A stretch of DNA of 64,000 bases, taken from contig OZ245921.1 in assembly GCA_965229695.1 (NCBI GenBank), positions 310,001 to 374,000 of the forward strand, given 5' to 3'. This DNA is from JANSYL01 sp965229695. GTDB taxonomy: Bacteria; Pseudomonadota; Alphaproteobacteria; Rhodobacterales; Rhodobacteraceae. Made by a program: the position numbers and the translations under genes. The notes under the pieces were generated by a model that had not been told where the DNA came from, did no database searches, and worked only from the letters and a program-made list of their open reading frames with translations. Shown here in pieces: positions 23,926 to 33,262 of this stretch (positions are counted from its first letter, which is position 1; each line of letters begins with the position of its first letter).

Positions 23926-25011
23926 TTAGAACACAATCACATTGCGGCGCGCCTGACCGGTTTTTGTGTCGGCGATGGCGGCGTTGATGTCCTCGAAGGC
24001 CCAGGTTTTTGAGATCAGCTCATCCAATTTCAGGCGGCCCTGGTCATAGAGGTCGAGCATCCATGGGATATCGCGGCCAAGCACAACATCCCCCATTTTG
24101 GTGCCTTTGATCCCTTGGCCCAGGGCGGCCAGGATGACCGGCTCATAAGGCGTGGTTTGCCCGGTATGGGGCATGCCCACGGCATAAGCGGTGCCCAGCG
24201 GGGCCAGCAGGCGCAGCGCGGTTTCATAAGCCGGGATCGCACCGACCGAGACAAAGACGTGATCAGCGCCTTTGCCTTGGGTCAGCGCCTTGACCGCTTT
24301 CCAAGGTTTCGGGTCGCTGGCCAGGATCGCATCGGTGGCGCCAAAAGCGCGCGCATCGTCAAGCTTGGAGGGTTCAAGATCCATCGCGATGATGCGGGCG
24401 GCACCGGCCAGATGCGCGCCTTGGATCACGTTTAGGCCAACACCGCCTGCGCCGATCACCACAACCGATTGACCGGGGCGGACCTTGGCGGTGTTCACCA
24501 CCGCGCCAACGCCGGTGGGCACCCCGCAGGCCAAAAGGCAGGCGACCTCGGGCCGGATGGTGTCGCTGAGCGGGGCCAATTGGCTGGGATCGACCACCAC
24601 CTTTTCGGCAAAGGCCCCGCATTCCATCGCCTTATGCACAGCATCGCCCGCGCCATCGGCCATCACCGGTGGGCGTTGTTCATTGCCCGAGCAATAGGGG
24701 GGCAGGTTTTCCAGGCAGGTTGGGCAGGTGCCGCAAGACCGGATCAGGGTGACCAGAACACGCTGCCCGACCTCATAACCCGCAACGCCCGCGCCAAGCG
24801 TCGTGATCGTGCCGACAGCCTCATGCCCATAGACGGCGGGCAAAGCGCCGCCCCAGCCCCCCTCCATGAAGGAGATATCGGAATGGCAAATCGCCACGGC
24901 CTCAACCCGGATCTCGACCTCTCCCGGGCCGGGATCGCGCAGTTCAACGGTTTCAATCTCAAGCGGCGCGCCAAATTCCCGGCACAGCGCGGCACGGATG
25001 GTGGATGGCAT
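23926..25011 (-). CDS. Zinc-dependent alcohol dehydrogenase (class III-like)
   Basis: A 361-residue medium-chain dehydrogenase. Catalytic-zinc ligands are in VAICHSDISFM (Cys) and YGHEAVGTI (His-Glu). Structural-zinc Cys are in SCGTCPTCLENLPPYC. The NAD-binding Rossmann site is VVVIGAGGVGLNVIQGAHLAG. It resembles S-(hydroxymethyl)glutathione-type and aryl-alcohol dehydrogenases, oxidising an alcohol to the aldehyde with NAD. The start at 25011 follows GGGGGAC and leaves 144 bases to the divergent pcaD. Confidence 0.88.
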   Translation of the reverse strand: MPSTIRAALCREFGAPLEIETVELRDPGPGEVEIRVEAVAICHSDISFMEGGWGGALPAVYGHEAVGTITTLGAGVAGYEVGQRVLVTLIRSCGTCPTCLENLPPYCSGNEQRPPVMADGAGDAVHKAMECGAFAEKVVVDPSQLAPLSDTIRPEVACLLACGVPTGVGAVVNTAKVRPGQSVVVIGAGGVGLNVIQGAHLAGAARIIAMDLEPSKLDDARAFGATDAILASDPKPWKAVKALTQGKGADHVFVSVGAIPAYETALRLLAPLGTAYAVGMPHTGQTTPYEPVILAALGQGIKGTKMGDVVLGRDIPWMLDLYDQGRLKLDELISKTWAFEDINAAIADTKTGQARRNVIVF

Positions 25012-25155
25012 ATGTGTCCCCCGTCGGTTTTCGACCACTCTGCGCCATTGACCCCCAGCCTGAAAAGCCGCGACCGTCATAAAGCAGGCGCAAAGCGACC
25101 TTGCCGCAGGGAAATCCGACAATTAGGACCGACATGAAAGGCGAGAGAGGCGGAC

Positions 25156-25956
25156 ATGGACATACTCGATCTGGATGATGTGGTGCTGCATGTCGAGGCA
25201 ACGGGCCCGGCAGAGGGCGCGCCGGTGGTGTTTGCCAACTCGCTTGGCACCGATTTCCGGCTTTGGGATCAAGTGATCGCGCAATTGCCGCCGGGGCTGC
25301 GCCTGATCCGCTATGATAAGCGCGGGCATGGCCTGTCCTCCTGCCCGCATGCGCCTTACAGCATGGGCACCTTGGTGCGCGATGCCGAACGGGTGTGTGA
25401 GGCGTTCGAGGTGAAGGATTGTGTCTTTGTTGGCCTGTCGATCGGGGGCATGATCGCGCAAGGTTTGGCGGCCAAACGGCTCGACCTGATCCGGGCGGTG
25501 GTTCTTTCGAACACAGCGCCTAAAATCGGCACCCGCGCAATGTGGGAAGATCGCATCGCGGCCCTGCGCGCAGGCGGAATGACCGCGCTTTCCGATGCTG
25601 TGATGGAACGCTGGTTCTCACCCGGTTTCCGCCAAACCGCCGCCGCTGCGCCCTGGCAGCGCATGGTCGAAACCACGCCCGAAGATGGTTATGCGGGCTG
25701 TTCGGCGGCCATCGCAGGCACCGATTTCTACAGCACCACAGCCGCCCTGCGCCTGCCCGCCTTGGTCATTGCGGGCGATCATGACGGCAGCACGCCGCCC
25801 GATCTTGTGCAAGAATTGGCCGATCTAATCCCCGGCGCGCGCTATGAGCTGATCCGCGGCGCCGGGCATTTGCCCTGCGTCGAACAACCCGACCGTTTTG
25901 CCGCGCTTCTGACCGAGTTCCTGCGTGATATCGGGCATTTGGAGGCCAGCGCATGA
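25156..25956 (+). CDS. pcaD: 3-oxoadipate enol-lactonase
   Basis: A 266-residue alpha/beta hydrolase that opens beta-ketoadipate enol-lactone in the protocatechuate branch. The nucleophile elbow is GLSIGGMIAQG; the acid is in AGDHDGSTPP; the His is in GAGHLPCVEQP. DKRGHGLSS and NSLGTDFRLWD are typical of PcaD. It overlaps pcaB by 4 bases (ATGA), supporting the assignment by context. Confidence 0.88.
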   Translation: MDILDLDDVVLHVEATGPAEGAPVVFANSLGTDFRLWDQVIAQLPPGLRLIRYDKRGHGLSSCPHAPYSMGTLVRDAERVCEAFEVKDCVFVGLSIGGMIAQGLAAKRLDLIRAVVLSNTAPKIGTRAMWEDRIAALRAGGMTALSDAVMERWFSPGFRQTAAAAPWQRMVETTPEDGYAGCSAAIAGTDFYSTTAALRLPALVIAGDHDGSTPPDLVQELADLIPGARYELIRGAGHLPCVEQPDRFAALLTEFLRDIGHLEASA

Positions 25957-27296
25957 GCCTCAGCCCCTTTGACAGTGCGCTTTATCGCGGGCTTTTTGGC
26001 GATGCAGAAATCGCCGCGCTTTTCACCGACCAGGCCGAAGTTCGGGCGATGATGCTGGTTTTGGGCGCACTCGCCAAGGTACAGAGCGCGGCGGGGGTGA
26101 TCCCCGAGACCTCGGGCCAGTTCCTGCATCGTGCCGCGATGGAGGTGCAGATCGACCCCAGCGGCTTGGCCACAGCCACGGGCGACAATGGCGTGACCGT
26201 GCCGGGCCTTGTGGCGGCGATGCGCAAGGCCTTGGAAGCCCCGGAACACGCACAATACCTGCATTGGGGCGCGACCAGCCAAGATATCCAAGACACCGGC
26301 TTGATGCTGCGCCTGCGCCGCGCGCTTGAGGTGATGGAGGCACGCTTGGCACGCAGCCTCAGCACCCTGGCCGATCTGGCCGAGGCCCAGGCCGAGACAC
26401 CGCAAGCCGCCCGCACCTATGGCCAGATCGCCGTGCCCTCCAGCTTTGGGGCTTTGGTCGCGGCCTGGGGCGCGCCGCTTTTGCGGGCTCATCGGGGTTT
26501 GGGGGCGTTGCGGGAAACCGGCCTGGCGGTCTCACTCTCGGGCGCGGCGGGCACCGGTACCGTGCTTGGCCCCGATCCCGCTGCCATTCGCGCCGGTCTG
26601 GCCAAGGCGCTTTCCCTGCCCGATCCAGGCGCAAGCTGGCATGCCGAACGCAGCCGGATACGCGATATCGCCCATTGGTTGGCCGAGATTGCCGCCGCCA
26701 GCGGCAAAATCGGCGAAGACATCCTGCGCCTGAGCCGCTCTGAAATCGCCGAGTTGCGCTTTGGCGGCGGTGCCTCCTCGACCATGCCGCAGAAACAAAA
26801 CCCGGTCGCGGCCTCTACCCTTATCGCCCTGTCGCGCTATGCCCATGCCCAAGCCAGCCTGATCACCAGCGCCCATCATGGCGAGGCGCGCGATGGCGCG
26901 GCCTGGTTCGGCGAATGGTTGGCCCTGCCACAGCTCGTGGCCGCCAGCGCCAAATCCCTGGCAATCCTGGATGAAGGCCTGCCGGGCCTTGAGGTCGACA
27001 CCAAAGCGATGGCCGCCCGCCTGGACAACCAACTTGGCCTGATCCATGCCGAAGCGCTCAGCTTTGCACTGGCCCAGCACCTGCCCCGTGATGCGGCCCA
27101 AGCCAAGGTCAAGGCCCTGACACACAAAGCAAAATCCGAGAGGACACCGCTGCCTGATCTGCTGCAAGCGGCCTATCCTGACCTACGCTTGCCCAATCTC
27201 AGTCCAGCCGCCCAGCTTGGCCAAGCCCCGTTCGAGGCGCGCACTTTCGCCACCGAAGCCCGCGCCTATCTCAGCACGCTGTCTGATCGGCCTTAG
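25953..27296 (+). CDS. pcaB: 3-carboxy-cis,cis-muconate cycloisomerase
   Basis: A 447-residue member of the fumarase/aspartase superfamily that lactonises 3-carboxymuconate, the product of protocatechuate ring cleavage. The family signature GGASSTMPQKQNPV is present, as is LHWGATSQDIQDTGLMLRLR. It is translationally coupled to pcaD. The dioxygenase pcaGH and pcaC are not here. The 3' end overlaps the convergent dehydratase gene by 4 bases. Confidence 0.92.
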   Translation: MSLSPFDSALYRGLFGDAEIAALFTDQAEVRAMMLVLGALAKVQSAAGVIPETSGQFLHRAAMEVQIDPSGLATATGDNGVTVPGLVAAMRKALEAPEHAQYLHWGATSQDIQDTGLMLRLRRALEVMEARLARSLSTLADLAEAQAETPQAARTYGQIAVPSSFGALVAAWGAPLLRAHRGLGALRETGLAVSLSGAAGTGTVLGPDPAAIRAGLAKALSLPDPGASWHAERSRIRDIAHWLAEIAAASGKIGEDILRLSRSEIAELRFGGGASSTMPQKQNPVAASTLIALSRYAHAQASLITSAHHGEARDGAAWFGEWLALPQLVAASAKSLAILDEGLPGLEVDTKAMAARLDNQLGLIHAEALSFALAQHLPRDAAQAKVKALTHKAKSERTPLPDLLQAAYPDLRLPNLSPAAQLGQAPFEARTFATEARAYLSTLSDRP

Positions 27297-28270
27297 GCCG
27301 CCTCCGCCAGAATCTCCGCGTAAAGCGCCGGGTCGGCATTGCCGCCCGACAGCGTGCAAATCACCGGCCCGGGGGCCAAAGCCTCCCCATGGAACAGCGC
27401 TGCCGCCAGGGCCACCGCCCCGCCCGGCTCCACCACCACTTTCAGCCGCAAAGCCGCCAGGCGCATCGCCGCGCGGATCTGATCATTGCTGACCACAATC
27501 CCCGACCCGCACAGGCGCTTTAGGATTGGAAAGGTGATCTCCCCTGGCATTGGCGTCAGGATCGCATCAGCCAGACCCACCTCGCGGCTGCCATGGCCCA
27601 CTCGCGCGCCTTGCGCCAGGGATTTTGCCGTATCATCAAAACCTTCGGGCTCGACAGGCCGCACCACCATGCCCGGTGCGTTCGCCTCCAAGGCCAGCGC
27701 GATCCCCGCCGTCAGCCCACCACCGCCGCAACAGGTCAGAACCGTCGCCTCGGACAAACCGGCCTCCGCCGCTTGTTCCCCAATCTCCAAGCCGCAGGTG
27801 CCCTGCCCCGCGATCACCAAAGGCTCATCATAAGGCCGGATCAGGGTCAGCCCCTTCTCATCGCGCAACCGCTCGCCAATCTCTTCGCGTTTTTCACCGC
27901 CCGCACGGTCATAAAGCACCACCTCGGCCCCCAAGGCGCGGGTGTTGTCGATTTTCAGCTGTGGCGCGTCTTTTGGCATGATGATCGTGGCAGGCACCCC
28001 GTGCAAAGCCGCCGCGCGGGCCACCCCTTGCGCGTGATTGCCCGAGGAAAAGGCCAAAACCCCGCGTTTCCGCGTTTCCGCATCCAAACCGCTGAGCGCG
28101 GACCACCCCCCGCGAAACTTGAAACTGCCGGTGTGCTGCAAGGCTTCGGCCTTGGCGAACACCGGCCGCCCCGCGATCTCATCTAAGAAGGGGGAGGATA
28201 AAAGCGGTGTCCGTCGCACAACACCTTGTGCCCGCGCGGCCGCGGCCTCGATCATTGACAAATCGCTCAT
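27293..28270 (-). CDS. PLP-dependent threonine/serine dehydratase family protein
   Basis: A 325-residue fold-type II PLP enzyme. The Schiff-base Lys is in TGSFKFRGGWSAL; GNHAQGVARAAALHG and the phosphate-binding CCGGGGLTAGIALAL are typical of catabolic threonine ammonia-lyases and serine/threo-hydroxyaspartate dehydratases. It lacks a C-terminal ACT domain, so it is not feedback-inhibited IlvA. It overlaps the upstream hydrolase gene by ATGA; these two and the HAD gene form one operon. Confidence 0.85.
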   Translation of the reverse strand: MSDLSMIEAAAARAQGVVRRTPLLSSPFLDEIAGRPVFAKAEALQHTGSFKFRGGWSALSGLDAETRKRGVLAFSSGNHAQGVARAAALHGVPATIIMPKDAPQLKIDNTRALGAEVVLYDRAGGEKREEIGERLRDEKGLTLIRPYDEPLVIAGQGTCGLEIGEQAAEAGLSEATVLTCCGGGGLTAGIALALEANAPGMVVRPVEPEGFDDTAKSLAQGARVGHGSREVGLADAILTPMPGEITFPILKRLCGSGIVVSNDQIRAAMRLAALRLKVVVEPGGAVALAAALFHGEALAPGPVICTLSGGNADPALYAEILAEAA

Positions 28271-29109
28271 GCACCCGCCTCCAAAGCCACCAAAATCGCG
28301 GCAATTACATCCACCGCCTGCGGCTCGTCCAAGAACGGCACATGGCCGCGATCTGCCAACTCAGCAAAGACCATATCGGGTCGCCGCCGCCGCATCTCCG
28401 CCGCCGTCTCCGCACTCAAAATGTTCGAACCCGCGCCCCGGATCAGCCCCAAGGGCAGGCCTTCAAACGCGTCGAACCAGGGCCAGATATCCGGCGCCTC
28501 GGCATCTTCGGCAAAGGCAGGCGCCACCGCCTCGCGCAAACGCGGATCATATCGCAGATGCAGCCGCCCACCCTCTTCGCGGTAAAGCCGCCGGGCAAAA
28601 TCGGCCCAGGTCTGGGCAGGCACATCGCGGAAAGCAGGCGTGTATCGCTTCGGGAAATCCGCCGCCGCCTCGGCCAGGCTGGCATAGGCGGGCGGTTTGC
28701 CGATGTAATCCATGATATTGGCCAGGCCTTCGGCCATGATCTCGGGCCCCACATCATTCAGGATCACACCCGAAAGCCGATCCGGCGCCGTGGCCGCCAG
28801 AAACATCGCCACCAGCCCCCCGCGTGACGTGCCAAGGATCGCTGCCCGCTCCAACCCCAGATGATCCAATAGTGTCAGAACATCCGCCCCCTCCTGGGGG
28901 ATCGAATAGCTTTCTGGCCCCGGATAGTCCGACGCCCCGCGCCCGCGAAAATCCATCCGTAGGATGCGGGCGCGACCGGCAAACCGATCCAGAACCGGCT
29001 CAAAATCTTCCATATTCCGGGTCAGCCCCGGCAGGCACAGGATCGGCACCCCCTGACCCTGATCGTCATAGGCCAGCCGCACCCGATCGGGCGCCATCAC
29101 AAAGGCCAT
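28267..29109 (-). CDS. Alpha/beta hydrolase
   Basis: A 280-residue alpha/beta-hydrolase fold enzyme. It has LPGLTRNMEDFEPV (oxyanion loop), MDFRGRGASDYPG, nucleophile elbow GTSRGGLVAMFLA, and a late His in ADRGHVPFLDEP. An esterase or C-C hydrolase role is possible; the substrate is not readable. The middle gene of a tight three-gene operon, joined by TGATG to the HAD gene and ATGA to the dehydratase gene. Confidence 0.85.
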   Translation of the reverse strand: MAFVMAPDRVRLAYDDQGQGVPILCLPGLTRNMEDFEPVLDRFAGRARILRMDFRGRGASDYPGPESYSIPQEGADVLTLLDHLGLERAAILGTSRGGLVAMFLAATAPDRLSGVILNDVGPEIMAEGLANIMDYIGKPPAYASLAEAAADFPKRYTPAFRDVPAQTWADFARRLYREEGGRLHLRYDPRLREAVAPAFAEDAEAPDIWPWFDAFEGLPLGLIRGAGSNILSAETAAEMRRRRPDMVFAELADRGHVPFLDEPQAVDVIAAILVALEAGA

Positions 29110-29801
29110 CACGCGGCCCCCACCAAATCCACCGCACCCGTCAGGTCTTGGGCCACCTGCGCAGGCTGACCCGGCAAACGGTCCATCGGCTCTCCCGCCC
29201 GGTTCACCCAAAGCGTCTGAAACCCGTAAGACGCGGCCGAAGCCGCATCCCACCCGTTCGAAGAGACAAACAAGACCTCCTCACGCGCGCAGCCAAAATG
29301 CCTTTCCACCAAATCGTAAACCCGCGCGTCCGGCTTGAAGACACCCACATCCTCAACGCTCAAAACCGCATCCAGATCACCGCCAATCCCGGCACTCTCC
29401 ACCGCCCCGGACAACATCGCCGGTGAGCCATTCGACAAAATCCCCGTGGCAATCCCGGCTGATTTCAACCCGCGCAACATCTCGGGCACCTCGGGATAGG
29501 CCGCCAGCTTCCAATAAAGCCCCAACAACGCCTCGCGCAGCCCGGCATCGCCATCCTGGCCCACAGCCTCCAAGGCCCAATCCAGCCCATCCTGGGTCAC
29601 ATCCCAAAAATCGCAATGCTGCCCCGTCACCGCGCGCAGCCAGGTGTATTGCAGCTGCTTCGCCCGCCAATGGGCCGAAACCTCGGGCCAGACTGCGGCA
29701 AACCCCTCGCGCCCCGGCTCCGCCGCCACCGATCGCGCCGCCGCGCTCACGTCAAACAACGTGCCATAAGCATCGAAAATACAGGTTGAAATGCGCGCCA
29801 C
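29109..29801 (-). CDS. HAD-family hydrolase, (S)-2-haloacid dehalogenase type
   Basis: A 230-residue type II haloacid dehalogenase-like enzyme. Motif I with the nucleophile Asp is CIFDAYGTLFDV. Motif II Ser/Thr is GILSNGSPAML. Motif III Lys is VGVFKPDARVYDL. Motif IV is FVSSNGWDAASAASYG. These are the classical dehalogenase residues, so hydrolysis of short 2-haloacids is plausible. The GTG at 29801 is taken as start because AAGGAGGG lies 7 bases upstream. First gene of the operon with the hydrolase and dehydratase genes. Confidence 0.88.
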   Translation of the reverse strand: MARISTCIFDAYGTLFDVSAAARSVAAEPGREGFAAVWPEVSAHWRAKQLQYTWLRAVTGQHCDFWDVTQDGLDWALEAVGQDGDAGLREALLGLYWKLAAYPEVPEMLRGLKSAGIATGILSNGSPAMLSGAVESAGIGGDLDAVLSVEDVGVFKPDARVYDLVERHFGCAREEVLFVSSNGWDAASAASYGFQTLWVNRAGEPMDRLPGQPAQVAQDLTGAVDLVGAA

Positions 29802-29866
29802 GGACCGCCCTCCTTCGGTTGTCTGCGCCCACCCTGTCACGGGTCATGCCAAGCTGCAATCACCCC

Positions 29867-29920
29867 TTCATCTGGCCTAAAAATACCCTGGGGGGCGCCG
29901 CAGGCGCGGGGCAACGCCCC
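29867..29920 (-). repeat. Intergenic mosaic repeat, hairpin plus CAGGGTATTTTTAGGCCAGA, copy e
   Basis: Read on the minus strand, a GGGGC-GTT-GCCCC hairpin (29908-29920) precedes CAGGGTATTTTTAGGCCAGA by about 15 bases. The layout equals that of copies c and d (23838, 41121) with a diverged second half. It lies between fabI and the HAD operon. Confidence 0.55.
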
Positions 29921-29971
29921 CGAACTGAGCGTCAGCGAGGCAAAAGAAACGCGCGCCAGCGCACCGCTGGA

Positions 29972-30760
29972 TCAGAGGTTTTCGGGCTGCAACATGCCCA
30001 ACACATGGAACCCGCCATCCACGGTGATGATCTCGCCCGTGGTGCACGCCCCATAGTCCGAGGCCAGATAAACCGCCGTGCCGCCGACCGCTTCCAAGGT
30101 CGCGTTGGCACGCAGCGGCGAATTCGCCTCGGTCGCCTTAAAGGTCTTGCGCGCCCCGCCAATCGCGGCCCCGGCCAGCGTCTTCATCGGTCCTGGCGAA
30201 ATCGCGTTCACCCGAATGCCCTGCGGCCCCAGATCATTGGCCAAATACCGCACCGAGCTTTCCAGCGCCGCCTTGGCCACACCCATCACATTGTAAAACG
30301 GCGTCACCCGGTTCGACCCTTGATAGGTCAGCGTCAGCAGCGTCCCGCCCTCAGGCATCAATTCCGAGGCCCGCCGCGCCACATCGATGAAGGAAAAACA
30401 ACTGATCGAAAGCGAGTTTTTGAAATTGTCCCGGCTGGTGTTGATGAACCGCCCGGTCAGTTCCGATTTGTCGGAAAACGCAATCGCATGGATGACAAAA
30501 TCCAAGCTGCCCCAGGCCTCTTTCAACTGCGCAAAACACGCATCCATCGAGGCATCGTCAGTGACATCCACATCCACCATCAGGCTTGAACCAAGCGAAG
30601 CCGCCAAGGGCTCCACCCGTTTGCCAAACGCCTCACCCTGATATGAAAACGCCAGCTCCGCCCCTTCGGCATGCAGCGCCTTGGCAATCCCCCATGCAAT
30701 GGAGCGTTCGTTCGCGACGCCCATCACCAGCCCGCGTTTGCCTGTCATCAAATTCGTCAT
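29972..30760 (-). CDS. fabI: Enoyl-[acyl-carrier-protein] reductase (NADH)
   Basis: A 262-residue short-chain dehydrogenase of the FabI type, which reduces trans-2-enoyl-ACP in the last step of each fatty acid elongation cycle and is the triclosan target. Seen: GLVMGVANERSIAWGIAKAL for NAD binding, the catalytic Tyr-x6-Lys in YNVMGVAKAALESS, and ISPGPMKTLAGAAI. It follows fabB by 6 bases in a fabA-fabB-fabI operon. Confidence 0.95.
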   Translation of the reverse strand: MTNLMTGKRGLVMGVANERSIAWGIAKALHAEGAELAFSYQGEAFGKRVEPLAASLGSSLMVDVDVTDDASMDACFAQLKEAWGSLDFVIHAIAFSDKSELTGRFINTSRDNFKNSLSISCFSFIDVARRASELMPEGGTLLTLTYQGSNRVTPFYNVMGVAKAALESSVRYLANDLGPQGIRVNAISPGPMKTLAGAAIGGARKTFKATEANSPLRANATLEAVGGTAVYLASDYGACTTGEIITVDGGFHVLGMLQPENL

Positions 30761-30766
30761 AGCGTC

Positions 30767-31996
30767 TTATCCGTCAAACCGGCTCAGCAACATCGAGCCA
30801 TTCGTGCCGCCAAAACCAAAACTATTTGTCATCACCGTATCAAGGCCAGCGCCTTCGACCGCTTCCGTCGCAATTTCAGAAGGATCTAGCGCGGGGTCCA
30901 GCGTTTCCACATTGATCGATGGCGCGATGAAATCGCCGTCCAACATCAACAGGCAGAACACCGCCTCCAATGCACCCGCCGCGCCTTGGGCGTGGCCGGT
31001 CATGGATTTGGTCGATGAAATCGGCGGCGTATTGCCCTGGCCAAAGACCCGGCGCACCGCCTCCACCTCACCCACATCGCCCACGGGGGTCGATGTGCCA
31101 TGGGCGTTGATATAGCTGACTTTCCGCCCCTCGGGCAGGGTTTGCAGGGCCAAGCGCATCGCGCGCTCCCCGCCTTCGCCCGACGGTGCCACCATGTCAT
31201 GCCCGTCCGAGGTCGCGGCAAACCCTGTCACCTCGGCGTAAATCTTGGCCCCGCGCTCCAGCGCCCGGTCCAACTCTTCCAGCACCACAATCGCGCCACC
31301 GCCGCCAATGACAAACCCATCGCGGTCGGCATCAAAGGCCCGGCTCGCGCGCGCCGGTGTGTCATTGTATTTCGAACTCATCGCGCCCATCGCGTCGAAC
31401 AGACAAGACAGCGTCCAATCCAATTCCTCGGCGCCACCGGCAAACATCACATCTTGTTTGCCCATCATGATCTGCTCCGCCGCCGCGCCAATACAATGCA
31501 GGCTCGTCGAACAGGCCGAGGTGATGGAGTAATTGATGCCTTTGATCTTATAGGCCGTGGCCAGATTCGCGCTGATCGTCGATGACATGCATTTTGGCAC
31601 CGCAAAGGGCCCAATCCGCTTTGTCGCACCGGTCTTCAGCACCGATTGATGGGCGGTCAGCATCGCGCTGGTCGATGGTCCGCCCGAGCCCGCGATCAGC
31701 CCCGAGCGTTCATTGACCACATCGCCGTCATCCAGCCCGGCATCGGCAATCGCCTGGCCCATCGCCAGATAGGCATAGCCGGCACCCGGCCCCATGAAGC
31801 GCAAGGTGCGCTTGTCGATCTCTGCCGCCAGATCGATATTCAACGTGCCCGCGATCTGGCTGCGAAACCCGTGCTCGGCCATCTCCGGCACCGCCTCGAT
31901 GCCCGAGGTTCCGGCCTTCAGCGCGGCGGCCACCTCGGCGGCGTTATTTCCTATTGGGGACACAACCCCAAGCCCGGTGACGACAACGCGACGCAT
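30767..31996 (-). CDS. fabB: 3-oxoacyl-[ACP] synthase I
   Basis: A 409-residue ketoacyl synthase that elongates unsaturated intermediates. The Cys-His-His triad is visible in ITSACSTSLHCIG, NAHGTSTPVGDVGE and SMTGHAQGAAGALE. It lies between fabA and fabI, the normal position for anaerobic unsaturated fatty acid synthesis. ATG at 31996 is chosen (GGGAG 8 bases upstream) over an upstream TTG. It is distinct from fabF at 42375. Confidence 0.95.
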   Translation of the reverse strand: MRRVVVTGLGVVSPIGNNAAEVAAALKAGTSGIEAVPEMAEHGFRSQIAGTLNIDLAAEIDKRTLRFMGPGAGYAYLAMGQAIADAGLDDGDVVNERSGLIAGSGGPSTSAMLTAHQSVLKTGATKRIGPFAVPKCMSSTISANLATAYKIKGINYSITSACSTSLHCIGAAAEQIMMGKQDVMFAGGAEELDWTLSCLFDAMGAMSSKYNDTPARASRAFDADRDGFVIGGGGAIVVLEELDRALERGAKIYAEVTGFAATSDGHDMVAPSGEGGERAMRLALQTLPEGRKVSYINAHGTSTPVGDVGEVEAVRRVFGQGNTPPISSTKSMTGHAQGAAGALEAVFCLLMLDGDFIAPSINVETLDPALDPSEIATEAVEGAGLDTVMTNSFGFGGTNGSMLLSRFDG

Positions 31997-32020
31997 CGGC
32001 AATGCTCCCTTACCGAAAGA

Positions 32021-32530
32021 TCAGCTTTCCGACAAAGCGACCTTCATATCACGGACTTGATATATTGTTTCACCATCGGCTTCCACCCGCCCATCGGCCA
32101 CACCCATGGTCAAACGCCGGGTTTGGATAGCTTTTGTGAAATCAACGTAATAGGTCAGCATCTTCCGGTCGGGCCGCACCATCCCGGTCAGCTTCACCTC
32201 CCCCACGCCCAGGGCATATCCGCGACCTTGCCAGCCACGCCAGCCCAGGTTGAAGCCGGTCAATTGCCACAACCCGTCCAGGCCCAAGCAGCCCGGCATG
32301 ATCGGGTTGCCCGGGAAATGGCAGTCGAAAAACCACAGATCGGGCGTGATATCGAACTCGGCCACCACATGGCCTTTGCCATGCGCGCCGCCATCACCCG
32401 AGATATCGGTGATCCGATCCATCATCAGCATCGGCGGTTCGGGCAATTGCGCGTTGCCGGGGCCAAACAGCTCGCCCCTCGCACATGCCAATAGGGCTTC
32501 CCGGTCGAAGCTCGTCGGATAGTCGCTCAT
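32021..32530 (-). CDS. fabA: 3-hydroxydecanoyl-[ACP] dehydratase/isomerase
   Basis: A 169-residue hot-dog-fold enzyme that introduces the cis double bond of unsaturated fatty acids. The active-site His is in FFDCHFPGNPIMPG and the Asp in CLGLDGLWQLTGF. Length matches E. coli FabA (172). First gene of fabA-fabB-fabI and divergent from the irr gene, an arrangement shared by many Rhodobacterales. Confidence 0.97.
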   Translation of the reverse strand: MSDYPTSFDREALLACARGELFGPGNAQLPEPPMLMMDRITDISGDGGAHGKGHVVAEFDITPDLWFFDCHFPGNPIMPGCLGLDGLWQLTGFNLGWRGWQGRGYALGVGEVKLTGMVRPDRKMLTYYVDFTKAIQTRRLTMGVADGRVEADGETIYQVRDMKVALSES

Positions 32531-32653
32531 GTCCCCCCGCCTTTATGCATTGCCTGTTTTGGCTATCTGGTCGTCCGGGTCTATCACCCGTTCTTCAAGC
32601 CTGGCAAGGGTGCCACAGCCGCAGCGCGCGGCTGCGGCGATTTCGCTTTGCGA

Positions 32654-32683
32654 TTGAATCTCAAGCGCGCCGCGACATATACA
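32654..32683 (+). promoter_or_regulatory. Candidate irr promoter
   Basis: TTGAAT at 32654-32659, an 18-base spacer and TATACA at 32678-32683 lie about 30 bases before the irr start. Reasonable sigma-70-type boxes; no iron-control element could be recognised with confidence. Confidence 0.4.
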
Positions 32684-32714
32684 TGGGGTGTGACACAGCG
32701 AAAGTTTGCAAGCC

Positions 32715-33134
32715 ATGACACCTGAGGCGCTGGAACGCGGAAAAACTTGGCTGGCCCAGGCCGACCTGCGCCCGACCCGTCAGCGCCTGACGCTCGCCAC
32801 GCTTTTGGTCGGTGATGGGCAGGATCGCCATGTCACCGCCGAAGGACTGCATGACGCTGTGATGGATGCGGGCGATAAGGTGTCGCTGGCCACCGTCTAC
32901 AACACGCTTCGCGCCTTTTGTGACGCGGGCCTGATGCAGGAGGTCACGGTTGACGGCTCACGCAGCTATTTTGACACCCGCATGGACGACCACCCGCATT
33001 TCTACATGGAAGATGACGGGCATCTGACCGATGCGCCCAAAGCGGGGCTGGAAATTCAATCCCTGCCCGACGTGCCCGAGGGGTATGAGATCGCCAAACT
33101 CGACGTGGTGATCCGGCTGCGCAAAAAACCCTAA
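32715..33134 (+). CDS. irrA: Fur-family iron response regulator Irr
   Basis: A 139-residue Fur-fold protein. The DNA-binding domain has LRPTRQRLTLATLL and VSLATVYNTLRAFCDAGLMQEV. The dimer/metal part keeps DDHPHFYMEDDGHLTD, the HxH-containing region that in Irr binds haem or iron. It lacks the C-terminal Cys pairs of zinc-loaded Fur. Irr represses or activates iron and haem genes under iron limitation in alphaproteobacteria. ATG at 32715 is preferred over a TTG nine bases upstream. Divergent from fabA. Confidence 0.85.
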   Translation: MTPEALERGKTWLAQADLRPTRQRLTLATLLVGDGQDRHVTAEGLHDAVMDAGDKVSLATVYNTLRAFCDAGLMQEVTVDGSRSYFDTRMDDHPHFYMEDDGHLTDAPKAGLEIQSLPDVPEGYEIAKLDVVIRLRKKP

Positions 33135-33262
33135 GCCCCAGCGAAAACCGCCCGTTTTCCGGCACGTATTTCGCCAGAAATCCGCCTCCCCCCTAGCCAA
33201 CCTTTGCGCGGCGCTGTAACGGCTGCGTCAACCTCTCCCGTTTTTCCAAAAGGCCCCGCCCC

